Assembly (NCBI GenBank): GCA_921293015.1
Contig: OV121091.1
Location: 28,752,839-28,816,838 of the forward strand
From: Phorcus lineatus
Lineage: Eukaryota > Mollusca > Gastropoda > Trochida > Trochidae
DNA length: 64,000 nucleotides
Direction: 5' to 3'
Under the pieces are notes generated by a model that was not told the origin of the DNA, searched no databases, and saw only the letters and a list, made by a program, of their open reading frames with translations. Within the stretch, counting starts at the first letter, position 1. Every line of letters starts with the position of its first letter. Of this stretch, positions 13,601-24,529 are shown piece after piece. The position numbers and the translations under genes are program-made.

Positions 13601-16600
13601 AGGGGGCAATTCATAGTGAAATTACGGTATCTATTTTTTATTTACCAAATTGGGAAAAGATTACAAAATCTATAAAAGGTTTGATAAAGCGGGATATTAA
13701 CCTTTTTACATTAGATAATTGCTGACCAGCTGCCTGTAGAAGAAGTGTCAAGAAGGTGACAGCAGAGTTATCCTCCTCTTCCTTATCTGAATGACCTTCA
13801 CATTGTAACAACTTTGTGAGAAGAGTGGGTGAAACAGAAACACCATCCTCAGCCCAACCAGCTACACGCCATAAGAAAGTCACCGACTCTGACTGAAACA
13901 TAAATTAAATTTAAACAGAATCCTTTTGCTACTACAAATTAAGCAAGGGAACTCCCTAACTGAAATGAAAGTAAATATACCCAGACATACCTATCATGAC
14001 AACGATCACTTCTTGAAGTTTGAATTATCAGTGCATGAAAAAAGGCCCCTCTGTAGCCCAGATATTGGTTACTTTCAGAAACTTTTTTTTACATTTTTTC
14101 AATGTTACCATTATATTTGAAAAATAATACTTTTGTTCTGCTTTTCAAACTTATTTCGAACATTACATGCATAGATTTTGTTGTTCCCGTGTTATTCCAT
14201 GAGACAATCACTTTAATTGAATTCTTCTCAACCATCAATGTAACATACCGTATATATAATCAAACTTCAAAATGTATTGCACACCAGAATAAAATCAAGG
14301 GTAACCATCCTTATATCTATAACCAAGACAGAGTAACTGTACTCACTGCAATGTGTTTCGTATCATAGTCAGACCAGAGGTCCCCATCATCAGACTTATT
14401 ACATTCTGCAACATATAAATTACAACAACAAATTCAATCAAATCAGCTATAATTTGACCGTATGTTTGGATAAGTACTGTTTCTAGTTGTCGGTTCTGTA
14501 AAGGTTGAAATAGATGTCTGACTGCCAGCCAAACATTTTGGCACAACACAGCGAGGTTAAAGACGTTCCGAACGTTTGTCAGTGCGCATCTTTTCGCGCA
14601 TCCGCAAAAGTGCCGCTAACAGTTTGTGAAACCTAAAGTTGCGTAAACATTGTAGAAAAAATGTCACTGACGCGTTGTCGATGTTCGGAAAATAAGGAAA
14701 TTTTTACTGTGGCCTGCTTAGTTGTCTATTATATGATCCATGTACATATAAGTCATAGATTTTAAGAATCATATGCATTGGTCATAATCGGCAGAGATGT
14801 TTTGACACAAATGTTCACTGAACGTGAATTCGCAATCCGTTGTTTCATAGGTTATAATTAGATTGCGGTTTTCAAAAATGTACTCCAATTATTATTTTTG
14901 AAACAGAGAAAATGTTACTGAAAACATTTGTGTCTTTACATTCTGCATAAAACCGATTGTAGATGAACTAATACAAGTTATCCGTTGCAGTCACTTTGTT
15001 GAACAGTGTTGCAGTGACGTCATTGACACACAATGTGCGGAAAATACACTGTGCACGGAATAGTCCTCGTCATTTTTCACATAAATGACTATTAACGGAA
15101 CTTTTATGCTTTGAAAGATACTCATCAATCTTGAAAATGATGTAACTTGTTGAATAATTAGAACGGAATATTTAATTACCCTCATTAGGCCGTATAAGCA
15201 GCAGAGGTTTCGGTACGTAAATTCTCATTTCGAATAGCTTTTTTGCTGGAACATAACAAATGTAGATAAACCGTTGCATTGTCATCTCAAACAATAAATA
15301 GAAATTCATAATAAAGAATCGAAGCAAATCTTTTTCGGAAAAGTTCTTGATAGATTTTTAAATGAAAAGGCAAAACGGACATTGAGACAAAATGAGTATT
15401 TGAAAAATCGGGAATGTATCGCGGAATTTTTACATTTCAGTTTGGCTGCATTTATTTTGCAAATTTATTATATGAGCGGTAATTTTCAATCATGTACACA
15501 TTTACAATTATGGGAAAACATTTATAAACATATCATTCACTGTAACATTTACCAATCAAGTGAAATTAATTACCGTGGTAAAAATATATTTGACCAAAGT
15601 CAAAAGTCAAAAAGAAATTGAAAATATGTCCGTGGTCTGCTTGGTTCATGAAGTAAATCATATGATTTTATACTTTCATCCTGGAGATAACAAAGTTATT
15701 TGTTATCAACTCAAGACTATGACTTAAATATGAACGTAAGCACCAAATGCTTCCCGAACCGGGCCGACTTGATTGTGGTCTACTCCTCATCGTATTAGCT
15801 TCGCCAAATTGCGGCGCTTGGATGCGGTGTTCTTTATCGCGCAATAAATAGATCTTTGAGAGGAAGTTTTGAGGTTAAATCTAATGTTTTGTGATAGGAT
15901 TTTTGCGTGCCTTCAATCCACCTAATTATCCCACTATCTGACACATTCATCTAGCCCCAGTAAACTCAAATCATTCACAATTAGAAAACATTTGTCATAT
16001 TTAAAAGGTGTGTTTAAAAAAACTGCTTGTGGATACTAATACCAAGGACGTGTATACAAATCCTTGCTAATACTTTGTTAACAGGTGGATTTAACCAAGA
16101 GGCCATAAATGTCTTTTGACACTTCAAATATTTCATAACACTGACCTCAGAATTTCAGGAAATACTTTGAAAGCAAACGGGAAAAACTGTGTACATCAAA
16201 CCATTATCATGAATTATCATTCAAGGGAAATAAAGAGTTACCTCCCCTTATGAGTTTTTTTCATAAGTAATTTTAACTTCAGCTTCAATTATCTCGGAAA
16301 TTAGGCCCGTGACATATCTTTTTTCTTTCAAATTATTTCTTTGCAATATATTTTCTTCTATCTAAAACATATTTGAACTATTTTTCATTTATTTTTATTA
16401 CTGAACGCGTCTTATGAAGTTTTTTTTGTAGCGATCATCATTGAACTTGTATCTTAATATTTGCAAATAAGTTACAAAACTCAAGAAAGGAAATACAAGA
16501 ATAAATTGTTTTATTACATTATCATCTCATTTATTGGAAATAAGTAAACTGAACTCTAAATGTTTTTATTTTTTTTGTTTTCAAGATAAAATTAGCAAAA

Positions 16601-18904
16601 TTGATCTTTCCCAATTTTTAAAAATAAACCCGTCAAAATCATCATTTGTCTGGAAAAAAAAGGTCCGTGACATGCACTTTTTATTTTTGAATATCAAAGA
16701 ATACTTATTCAGCTTTCACCTTGCAAATTTACAGCAATTTTTCATTTATTTTGTTAATTGGTACGAATGTCTTTAAGTGAGTGATTGATGGATCCATTTA
16801 AATTTCTGCCTGACCCCCAGCCAATTACTGGTTAATTAAAGAATGTGCTTGACCGAGAAGAGGTCAGCATGTCTGTCTTGATTGTGTAATTTTAGATCAA
16901 CAAAGTTTCTACATATTGCAGGGCATGTCAAATTTCAGGAGGGCTGGTTGATTTTCCAAATTGCAATCCCTGCTTGCCAGCATGGTCAAAAACCCTTTGT
17001 GAGTGAGATATTGTTTAACGCAACTTGGGCAATATTCAAGCTTTAGGCGGCGTGACTTATTTCAAAAACTGGATGGATCCTGGGAAAAGATATGCCTAGC
17101 ATTAGGAAGATGCATTCAGTTGAACTCACCTTGCATCAAGTTAGTCCTGATAACACTGACACAGTAATCTTTGAGCCAGTCAGCAGTACACTGCACCAGA
17201 CCAATTTGGTAAGATCCTTCAAACTCCTCACACAGACTGTAGCAGCAGACTGCATACTTGATGCGACTGATCTGACGGGGGATGATGTGGTTCAAGAGAC
17301 GTGCCATACAGATGGGGACATCACTCTCAGTCTCCGGGACATCTCTTGTGTGGAGTGTCATATTGCCCAGTGTGTACCTTGTCTTGCTGCTGTCGCTGAC
17401 ACTCTGAAGGATGAGGATATTTATTCAATTTATCTCATTATCGAAACATTATGAAGACTCAAAATCTTTTTCGACAAACCTACCTGAACATAACTCTTGG
17501 TTCATTACCTAGCCTGGAGACTACATTACATTTGCTTAACTTTGGAAGCTATATGTTACATTGTCATTACTCAATAGTTGATAATTGTTCCCTGCTTTCC
17601 TATTCAGTCTCCCTTTAAGTGTGCAGTGTCATACTCCCAGTGTGTACCAAATCTTGCTACTAATTACAGTCTAGGGACATCTTGTTATCAGTATCTTTAT
17701 AGCTATTCAATGACTTAAATATATATATAAACAGCAATTTCAATATTGACATGATATAATTTCAAGATGTTTACATTTCAAACTTGTTTCATATACAATT
17801 GTTAATCCCTAAAACCTCTATTGTCTTGGTACTATGCTCAGTCTTTACAATACATCCGAGTACATAAAGCATTTCAGAATTTTATAAACCCATCCTCGCA
17901 TCTACTTTCTGGTTTGACCTAGGAACAGGTTTGACTGATTCACCTTATTATCCACCTGATTGATTCACCTTAGTAACTTGCAGATGAAAACTATCCAAAA
18001 ATAAATAGCATTATTCGCAACCTTTGTAACCTACAACTCTTTGTTCCATTAGGATTTGTCCTTTAACTAGACCATAAGAAATGCTCACAGATCACCCTCC
18101 TCTATATAAATGTTCTTCTACCAAGAGACGGTCCCCTCATAATGCAGGATTGGGGAATAAAAATATGAAATGTTTATCATGACATTTGGTGGTTCATAGA
18201 TGAAAGAAGAGACTACTATTCAGTTTTCAATTTATGAAGAATTCTAACTGACAGGAAAACGTTTTGCCTTGAGTCTTTTTTTGCATACTCATAAGACTTT
18301 GGAGACATCTTTTATCCCACACAAAAAGGCCCTCCTGCAGTTCAGTATGCAGTGTAACAAAGTAACTCACCAAAGTACAATCCAGGACTTGAGAAAGAAA
18401 TTGAATGATGATGTCTTTATCACTGGTTGGTTCTTGGGTCTGCTGCCTCTTGTCCAACTTTTCTTTATTCGACACTGGCTGTGTTGGCTTTGAACTTCCA
18501 TCAAAATTTAACAGTTGTTCTTTTTTTAAAGGTTCATTGTGATTCCAATGGTCTTGCTTCACTGACTCGACTTCAGAAAATGTTGGATCTTCAGTCTCAG
18601 AAATTTTCTTTTCTAATAATGTTTTTCTTTCCTCTGCCAATTCATTATCCTTTTTCTTTTTGTTGTCAGCCAAAGCCAGTGATTCATCTGCTATTTTCTC
18701 TCTTCTTACAGACTCTGCTAGCACTTTTGTATCCTTGACTGTTGGTTGTATTTCCAGTACAGAGTTATCCTCCCTTTGATCGACTTGCCCTGAAGGTTGA
18801 GGCTCTCGGTGTGCTTTTCCTCTTGCTGCTGCTACTGTCTTCTCATGTTTTGCCTGATTTTGATTGGATAATTTTGCTAAAAATTCCTCTTTGCGCTGCT
18901 GCAT
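226..18904 (-). CDS. Ubiquitin conjugation factor E4 (UBE4A/UBE4B family), 13 exons, C-terminus off left edge
   Basis: E4 factors are U-box ubiquitin ligases that extend ubiquitin chains and work with the CDC48/p97 machinery. Coding exons in gene order: 18371-18904, 17130-17403, 14347-14405, 13702-13892, 12870-12933, 11748-11813, 10958-11128, 9653-9839, 7671-7826, 7126-7276, 1001-1070, 528-644, 226-372. All junctions keep phase, giving 729 codons. The first exon encodes 178 residues, highly charged, ending in an E4-type helix (QFLSQVLDCTL). Family landmarks follow in order: LFGPLLSVSTVP, YMLNFCGMLLEF, HNFITECFHLCQRAL, and KIFSQIPEFCVKDMAVWF, which resembles the KVF..LPEF segment of UBE4B. The catalytic U-box should lie left of position 226. 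The start at 18904 follows a 3' splice site by five bases, so a non-coding 5' exon lies upstream. Divergence is too high to choose between the A and B paralogues by eye. Family assignment is fairly sure; individual splice choices are inferred. Confidence 0.82.
1576..1717 (+). repeat. Left inverted terminal repeat of the DIRS element
   Basis: This segment is the reverse complement of 6885-7027, with only a few differences concentrated towards the outer edge. It starts at a ggatcctcctt block and ends at ccctaacagggcc. The host-proximal extension 1541-1575 is single-copy in the termini but reappears, inverted, in the internal complementary region. Confidence 0.9.
1822..1917 (-). repeat. Internal complementary region of the DIRS element
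   Basis: Read on the minus strand, this stretch is the right terminus (ccaaggaggatcccttc) followed directly by the left terminus (gaacaaacctgtagaggttt). It therefore represents the joined ends of the element. In DIRS elements such a region is known to act as the template that restores the ends of a circular intermediate. Confidence 0.88.
2295..3497 (-). mobile_element. DIRS tyrosine recombinase region
   Basis: The 400-residue reading frame has an N-terminal SAM-like core-binding region (around residues 50-160, with the STVRGYSTAISAFH segment). A catalytic domain follows with TSGRRVGDIHAM, corresponding to the first catalytic Arg, and a C-terminal HSVRAVATSKA motif followed by WSRPSTFIRHY, which fits the H-x-x-R and final Tyr of DIRS recombinases. 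This is the enzyme that replaces the integrase of LTR elements in this family. It is part of the fossil element and not a host gene. Confidence 0.88.
3555..5433 (-). mobile_element. DIRS reverse transcriptase / RNase H region
   Basis: Several overlapping minus-strand frames carry recognisable pieces: GGFRPILNLKYLN and FRVLPFGIATAPRVFTK of a DIRS/LTR-class reverse transcriptase, and further on an RNase H-like stretch, VRMDASLSGWGGVLGDHSAS. The downstream frame overlaps the start of the recombinase region, as is common in DIRS elements. It is described only as a part of the fossil element. Confidence 0.85.
5521..6264 (-). mobile_element. DIRS gag-like region
   Basis: A 247-residue minus-strand frame sits first in the element's coding order, where DIRS elements place their gag-like protein. 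A basic, lysine-rich stretch lies just downstream, between 5521 and 5330. No zinc knuckle was seen. Assignment rests on position and frame length; the sequence itself was not recognised. Confidence 0.65.
6885..7027 (-). repeat. Right inverted terminal repeat of the DIRS element
   Basis: This is the inverted partner of 1576-1717. It lies upstream of the gag-like region with about 600 bp of AT-rich, apparently untranslated leader between (6300-6885). Confidence 0.9.
8619..8627 (+). promoter_or_regulatory. TATA box of a candidate plus-strand promoter
   Basis: TATAAATAG lies about 75 bases before the ATG at 8694. That leaves room for a start site near 8650 and a short 5' untranslated leader. A ggattgtggg element lies between. 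The orientation is opposite to the surrounding UBE4 gene. Confidence 0.45.
8694..8750 (+). CDS. Candidate first coding exon of an unrecognised nested gene
   Basis: The exon encodes MAESRRSRRPSRKLLESLE and ends at a plausible splice donor (GAG|gtacgg). The start context is aaagATGG. If unspliced, the frame runs 14 more codons before a stop. The peptide is strongly basic and I do not recognise it. It lies in the intron between UBE4 exons 9653-9839 and 7671-7826, on the opposite strand, directly downstream of the TATA box. No following plus-strand exon was found within the window, so the gene model is incomplete. The alternatives are a chance ATG in an intronic regulatory island, or an alternative promoter in a dispersed repeat. 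Confidence 0.3.
9205..9395 (+). repeat. SINE-like interspersed repeat copy
   Basis: About 160 bp is clearly homologous to 58,770-58,925: both share a cgc.tt.aagagtattt block, ttgcagg.agaaagc.ggcaacacca, tggctatgcattg, and ggctggaactagc.aacca. The head resembles the tttaacgccgc SINE heads common in molluscan genomes. No RNA polymerase III boxes were confirmed. Confidence 0.55.
9990..10767. mobile_element. Inverted-repeat element (candidate non-autonomous DNA transposon) with TA-rich core
   Basis: A left arm at 9990-10042 and a right arm at 10715-10767 are reverse complements at 52 of 53 positions. Inside each arm lies a (TA)n tract. The centre (about 10,073-10,620) begins with aggtgtaacgattcatcgg and is full of atcg/gata words, a style common in metazoan MITEs. 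It sits in a UBE4 intron. Near-identity of the arms points to a recent origin or to conversion between the arms. Target-site duplications are hidden by the surrounding TA content. Confidence 0.6.
10624..10697. repeat. (TA)n dinucleotide microsatellite
   Basis: A nearly pure run of about 70 bp lies at the inner edge of the right arm of the inverted-repeat element. A shorter (TA)n run lies at 10,040-10,072 next to the left arm. Confidence 0.9.
12115..12777. repeat. 31-bp minisatellite, about 21 copies, in a UBE4 intron
   Basis: The unit has the core caatattgatgaaaagaaaa followed by taatttatgtt, with an exact 31-base period. Variants are few (gacaag for gaaaag, cactattg for caatattg). One unit is cut short near 12,370, where ttcaatattgatg repeats immediately. 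The array ends about 90 bp before exon 12870-12933, close to where a branch point for neighbouring splicing would lie, but it does not overlap the exon. Confidence 0.93.
13185..13370 (+). repeat. Retroelement-tail-like repeat with hammerhead-type motifs
   Basis: The segment contains cctgatgaagtcaac, then a perfect short stem (cggtat ... ataccg) followed by gaaacgtcgag, and then acaataaagaagttg. The gaaac-caataaag-agttg ending recurs inverted in a CASC3 intron near 45,000. Penelope-like retroelements are known to carry degenerate hammerhead ribozymes with ctgatga and gaaac cores. Assignment to that group is an inference from motif resemblance. Confidence 0.35.
14406..17129. other. UBE4 intron; mostly featureless, with a SINE-head fragment at its 3' side
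   Basis: A 2.7-kb AT-rich intron. A locally CpG-containing patch occurs at 14,560-14,700. A 58-bp fragment at 17,000-17,057 (gtgagtgaga ... tttaacgcaac ... caatattcaagc ... ggcggcg) matches the SINE-head pattern seen elsewhere in the window. No coding sequence was recognised. Confidence 0.45.
17404..18370. other. UBE4 intron, nothing recognised
   Basis: The stretch at 17,825-17,880 (cagtctttacaatacat) has a relative at 20,340-20,400 in the next gene's intron, suggesting a low-copy interspersed repeat. Nothing else was found. Confidence 0.35.
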
Positions 18905-19419
18905 TTGTCCTGCAAAAGAAATGGTTAATTTAACAATAAACATGCTCCAAAGCAAACACAAACATCAAAAGCTTGCAAGTTATAAATTATGTTTAAAGGA
19001 AATCAATAGAAATTGAGGATAGATTTTAGAACAGTTTTAAAAGTCAATATTTTCAAGGTATAGAAGTTGATCTTTGCTGGATTAATTCTCATAACAAAAT
19101 AACACTATTCAACCTAAAGTATCAGTATGCATACTTCAGATCTGTTCAGTCAAGGGTTTACAAAAACTTATTTCAACCACTATTCCTGCGAACAGAGTTT
19201 GAGTATTGAGTGTTTAACTACATAAAGAGCACTCCCTCTTAACCAACATCCCTTTCATCCAAATTTCCCTGCAAACCAACACATCTATTTGAACCCAAAT
19301 GTATTCTAAATACACAACTCCCTCTAATTTGACATCTTTCTAATCTGACATTTTAATCCAGTCGTTGTCTGTTTAGAGGGAGGATACTGTTTAAAAATTT
19401 ATAACTTTTCATATGTGTT

Positions 19420-22400
19420 CTAAATCAACTGTTTGTGGTTCGTACTCTCTGTGTGAGGTGAGACTGTGTATGATGTCCGCGGTCTGTTGACCGCCAGTAG
19501 AGCCACCACAGTGACCACACCTCCGATAATGAACGCAACCAGAACATAATGGGTCTCTTCCTCGTTGCTTGAACCATCTTCCGTCTGCATAGAAAACAGG
19601 ATCTTTGTTATTTATAATCATCACATTAGTGAAAATCAATCCTAGTTGTTAATTTACAGTAATTTGCAACTTTTTCTTAACAAAATTTTCATGATGTCAC
19701 TTTTTGGCTGGCTACTTTTCTACTTATTTCACACTGTTAATACCAAATGGAATATGTACATATATATACATACAATTTTCATGATATTAAACTAATATTC
19801 AACACATGTTAAAAGATTTTCTGAGGAAACTCAATCACAGATATTAACCAACATGTCATAGAATAGCCAGTTGGCTAAATGTAATTCAAAGGCTGTATAT
19901 AAGCAAGTAATGTCTTTATCATATATTGTCATTTTACTTCTTTATAAAATAATTTTCATGTTATTTTGAATGGGAAACTTAATTCTGCTGGTTATCCATT
20001 GTGAGACTCAAATGGAAAATCAAAGCAAAGTATGTGTTTGTATAGCAAGCTGACAAGAAAGAGACAGCTTCTTGAAGATTTAAGTGGCACCACCTTTTTG
20101 GTGTCAGTCTGCTCCTGAGCTTTGCCTTTCATCTTCTCCAGCTTGTGTTTTATGATGTTCTGTATCTCCACCTGTCCCAGCTCTAGCTCTCCTTTACTTA
20201 GCTGACCATCATCGTCGATGTCGTACTTCCTCAAAACTTCTTGTACCTCCTCCTGCCAAACAGTTATAATTATAATGATAATAATTGATAGCTATTAAAT
20301 AGCACCAAACTTTCACTTTGTGAATTAAAAGCACTACATGCTCCATAACCTTGGTCTAACCAAGGACCTACATACTCTTATGTATTGTAAAGACTGAGTA
20401 TTCCAATTATTCTGACTACCAAGGACCTATAATAAAAGACCTTGGTCTAACCAAACCTGACATTTTTGTTGCTAGAAGGTGACCACCAACACACTGATGT
20501 ACCAAGTATCCATGTCCTACTGAGTGATCAAAGGGTTAGGCACATATTGAACTCTCTTGCCCAAGTAGACACCACAAGTTTCTAAATTCTTGACTCAGTG
20601 TGGGGAAGGGAATCATATCATATCCAGTATCCGCCCAAGTACCAGCTCAATAGCTTTAGCTTGAGGGTTGGCATTAGATGTGATGGGAAAACACCCATAT
20701 CATGGTACTGCTCTCGTTTATCATAATGTAAGGTACTTGGTGTACCTTGAAGTTTGAAATGCATTTTTGCCCAAGACAACAGGCTGCTACGGGTTATTTG
20801 GGCTTGATGACAGGTTGAAACAGATTTCAACCGACCTCATATAAGAATCTCGGTTTCTGATTGGTCAATCGAACCCTGAATAGTAACTGGTATCACCCTC
20901 TTCAATGGAGTGATAAATGTTTATGTAACCCCCGCCATGAAAAGCCTGCTAGAAAAAATGGCTTGCAGAGTTGGTTGTAGAAATACTTTATGTATGGAAC
21001 ACAATGAGGCCATAGTTGATCAAATGATATGTTCCCTTTGTTCAAAATATATCATAATAATGATATTGCAAAAAAAAGTCTATCGTCAAAGACTTACTGT
21101 GCGCAATCAATATGGTGTAGTGGCAATTTTGAACATTTTTGTCTCTGACAATATGATGACAGCAACTCACAATGTTATGATTCACTCATAGTTGTTCTTG
21201 CTTCATTTAATTATGCAACAACTGTTTTGCTTATTGAGGAAAATTGTTTGGAAAGACCATAGACATTATAGGTATTGATGTGACTGATGATTCATGTCAC
21301 CAAAACAACAATTACATCTTGTGACATCCTTGACCTTAAAGCCCTGACTACTGGCATGATCTCTGTCCGTAAACAACTTGTTTGTGCCCTAACCAAGTTT
21401 CTTTTTTAAAATGTTGTACATTTTGATTTGTATATTTGATGAGTTGAATTTGAAACATATGGTAAGATAAATTGTTTTATTATTCCGTCAAGGGTGGCAT
21501 AGGCAGATTTCTTAGGGCTAGTTGCATAAAACCTTATGTGGGGCTAATATATCTCTTTTTCACCTTAAAAGAATGTAATAAACTATCATCTGCCCTGTGG
21601 GCTGACTTTTTAGTTTGTAAAGAGTCTATTATACCCATTATTGCATCTAAACTGTAAAATAATAGAAATATATACTACATATTTAAAGTATATCCACTGT
21701 AAATACTAACTGATGAGTAAAATATTCCCTATCTAAAAAAGACATAGACATACTTTAAATACAAAAAATGTTTCCTCTATAAAATAATAAACAGACAAAA
21801 ACTTGGGTGTTCTTTATATTTCGAACATATTTTTTCTTTATATAGCAAAACTATTTTTTTCAATTGCATTTTGTATCTCAGTGTTATCAATAGCAGCTAA
21901 GTAACCATAACAACAATTGGTACCTCCTCCATGATACCTCCAAGACCATTGTCATCTTCATTGAGCCAGTTGTCATCAAGTCCTGTTACCATGACAACAC
22001 AAGAAAGCAGGAAAAGCAAATGTAATCTGAAAATGAATACAAAATAGTCTTTTGACCGATGGAAATATGGAAATAGTTATCACAAGACTTTGTTTATTGA
22101 TTAAAGCATTCCTACTTCAATTTACAAGTTCACAAGTATCACTTAGATTTCTAATCCGTCATCTTAACATCATTTTTACACATGCATGATTAATATTTGA
22201 CAGGGAAGGTCTTCTATTAAATAGGGTCTAAAGATGCATATAATCGTCCTTAACCAATTTGTGTATAATTATGACACTGGATTGAAATTCCAAGGATATC
22301 GATACTGAAGCAAGTGTGCATTTATGCCATTTAGAAAAAAAACCCTTCAGAATTAGTATACCCATATGGTCATTGCTCTTGTCTAATTTCTGTAAGATAT

Positions 22401-22841
22401 ACTTATACCAAATATGTTTGCAACCACAATTGCAATAACATCAGAAAATATTTCAATTAAGTCAGTTTAAAGATATTTTAAGGTAAAATGTTATTAGTCC
22501 ACTTTGAAATGCTAACACATTAAAGCTAATTAACCTGCGTCCTCAATAAAAATGATACTCATTGTTATCAACCCGGGCTATAATTAACCAGACACATGCA
22601 GCTATAGCCTGTGTTGATAAGGATGAGTCTCATTTCTATTATAGTCTCAGTCTCGCTTTAAATGATGTGACACTTAGATCATTTGACTTTTTCTGTGCAG
22701 GATTTTAAAAAATCGCTTTGTATGTTGTTTTTGAAGTTACTTAAAATCCACATCATATGCAATCTTAGAATGCATTTGGGTTTAAAAAAATAAAAATAAT
22801 TTTAACTATTCTTACCTTGTCAACTTCATTGGGATGCACAT
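19420..22841 (-). CDS. Single EF-hand, signal-peptide, one-pass membrane protein (150 aa), unrecognised family
   Basis: Coding exons in gene order: 22816-22841, 21924-22026, 20094-20252, 19420-19584. Phases join without a break and the last exon ends in TAG. Residues 1-25 form a signal peptide with the hydrophobic core LHLLFLLSCVVMVTG. An acidic stretch follows (DDNWLNEDDNG). Then comes one canonical EF-hand loop, DIDDDGQLSKGE (around residues 54-65), which has all the expected calcium ligands. A lysine-rich amphipathic helix follows, then an acidic linker, a membrane helix (YVLVAFIIGGVVTVVALLAV) and a tail of about 22 residues ending HKQLI. The predicted topology is type I, with the EF-hand in the secretory lumen or outside the cell. 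A second in-frame Met at residue 5 could also start the protein. I do not recognise an orthologue. The role is unknown; luminal calcium sensing or buffering is only a guess from the domains. Confidence 0.75.
20253..21923. other. Intron of the EF-hand gene, with repeat-like segments
   Basis: At 20,340-20,480 a ccttggtctaaccaaggacc word occurs more than once, and part is shared with 17,825-17,880. At 20,888-20,913 tatcac ... gtgata flanks a 13-base loop. The open frames here lack coding character and are not reported as genes. Confidence 0.35.
22545..22640. repeat. Foldback inverted repeat (two 38-bp arms)
   Basis: Arms 22545-22582 and 22603-22640 are reverse complements at about 32 of 38 positions, around a 20-base loop. 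The element lies in the first intron of the EF-hand gene. It has the size of a small MITE or a strong RNA hairpin. Confidence 0.7.
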
Positions 22842-23589
22842 TCTGATGAAACTTATACTTGCACAGACTTTCTGTAAGGCGGCGATACTCTAATTTGTGA
22901 CATTACGTGTACGTTTGTATATTTACTTCCTTTTGTTTTTTAATAAACACACGTCGACGGTGATTTCCCTTGCAAACTCCGAACAGCGTCAGCGATATTA
23001 GGAGTTTTGGTTAAGGGGCCCTGTTAAGGAGAAAAACGTTTGACAGAACATATCTTGATATAAAATCCATTTCCCTCAGTCTCCGTCCTCTTCTTCAAAT
23101 ACAGTTAACAGTGACTTATGTGTTTTCAAATAATAATCTTTTAAACGTTTTAATAATTTAATCATTAAACAATTGATAAATATCACCTTTGCAGGCAAAT
23201 CAACCATATAGGATTTGTTTATCGCATTTTTCCTTCATCGAAAAATAGAACCACATTTACGCGAGTTTCCAATGAAAGTATCATATATGCATCGCATTCG
23301 TCAGGTAAATTTATATAGATATAACTTTCGTTTTTGGGTTTCTAAAGCGTCCTTTGTTGTTTTACAATAAAAGTATGCTTTTAAATGTCTATATCAGCCT
23401 TACTTGTTTCATCCTTGGGAAACAACTTGGTCAAAGGGTCGCGAAATACAAAATATGAAAAAAGTTACTACATAAACGTTCCGACAGAAATTGATCTGAT
23501 ACAATTCTATTTGTAACTAAATCAGTTGAGAAAGATTAATACCATGACAGTAAATGAGGGCAATTATTTTGGTAATGTTAAAATTATTT
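22842..23589. other. Upstream region of the EF-hand gene
   Basis: The likely promoter lies just right of 22,841. A few CpGs are seen at 22,880 and 22,950-22,990, and no TATA box is convincing. The rest is AT-rich with nothing recognised. Confidence 0.3.
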
Positions 23590-23850
23590 TACTTTATCTA
23601 TTATATTTAGCCAATTGACCTACCTAGTGCATGCTATGGTAATGTTAAAATCATTTCAGTTTATCTCAATATAATTAATCAGTTAACCGACCTAGTGCAT
23701 ATCTATATATATTTAATACGTTGGTCTACCTAGTGCATGTAATGTTAATGTTAAAATCATTTCAGTTCAACAACATACATTTAATCAGTCGACCTGACTA
23801 GTGCATGCTATGGTAATGTTGAAATGACTACAGTTTTTTTTATATTATTA
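23590..23850. repeat. Cluster of the ~66-bp dispersed-tandem repeat
   Basis: Four diverged units carry the core cctagtgcatgctatggtaa followed by tgttaaaatca, spaced 40-70 bp apart. The core matches the 44-bp satellite further right. Confidence 0.75.
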
Positions 23851-24529
23851 GTTGACATACCTCGTTGTTGTTTGATTTGGTTAAATTCCTCATATAAAAA
23901 TGCAGCATTCAACATAAAAAGTAAACAGTCAAAGAAGAGTTTATCAGAAGTTATTATCATAGCAGTTAGTAAAAATAGACCATGCTTATACAATCAACAA
24001 GAAATCAAAGCATGCCAAAAAGAAGATATGAAAAGGATGCGGTATTGGAGCTAACTAGATCAAGCTATGGTAACACAGTGAACACAAATAAGTGTAAGAA
24101 TGGGCCGTAACTGTGCTAACATGCTGAGAATTAGTATAAGCTAAAGACATAAACCCGAATGTTTGTAACTTAGTAATGCATCAACGAAAAGTGAACGAAA
24201 TGTGTAGCTATTGTTGGTATGGAATATTTGATATAAGCTATGCATGCAGTGGTAAAACTAACAAAATGTGGTTATGGTTTGAGTAAGTTAACTGACCTTG
24301 TTACAGCAAGCAAAGTTTATACTGAAAAGGGTTGTATATGTGTTATACTGAATGCAGAGAATACCAGTACATCCTGAAAATCAACATGAAAACCAAAAAT
24401 ACATAACATATATATGAGAGTGAGTTATTGTTAAGCGCCACTGAGAATATTTCAGCCTGAAACAAAAACAACAAAGATGCTGTGATTCTTCATGCAAACA
24501 AAATCTGCTGGAATTCCACATATTAATAA

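Noticed and set aside
17092-17454. 120-codon plus-strand open frame
   Set aside because: It is the antisense shadow of UBE4 exon 17130-17403, whose phase and splice sites fit the gene model.
18427-18933. Plus-strand open frames rich in Leu and Phe
   Set aside because: They are antisense shadows of the charged first coding exon of UBE4.
20618-20830. 70-codon minus-strand open frame inside the EF-hand gene intron
   Set aside because: No splice sites or family resemblance; the region looks like an interspersed repeat.
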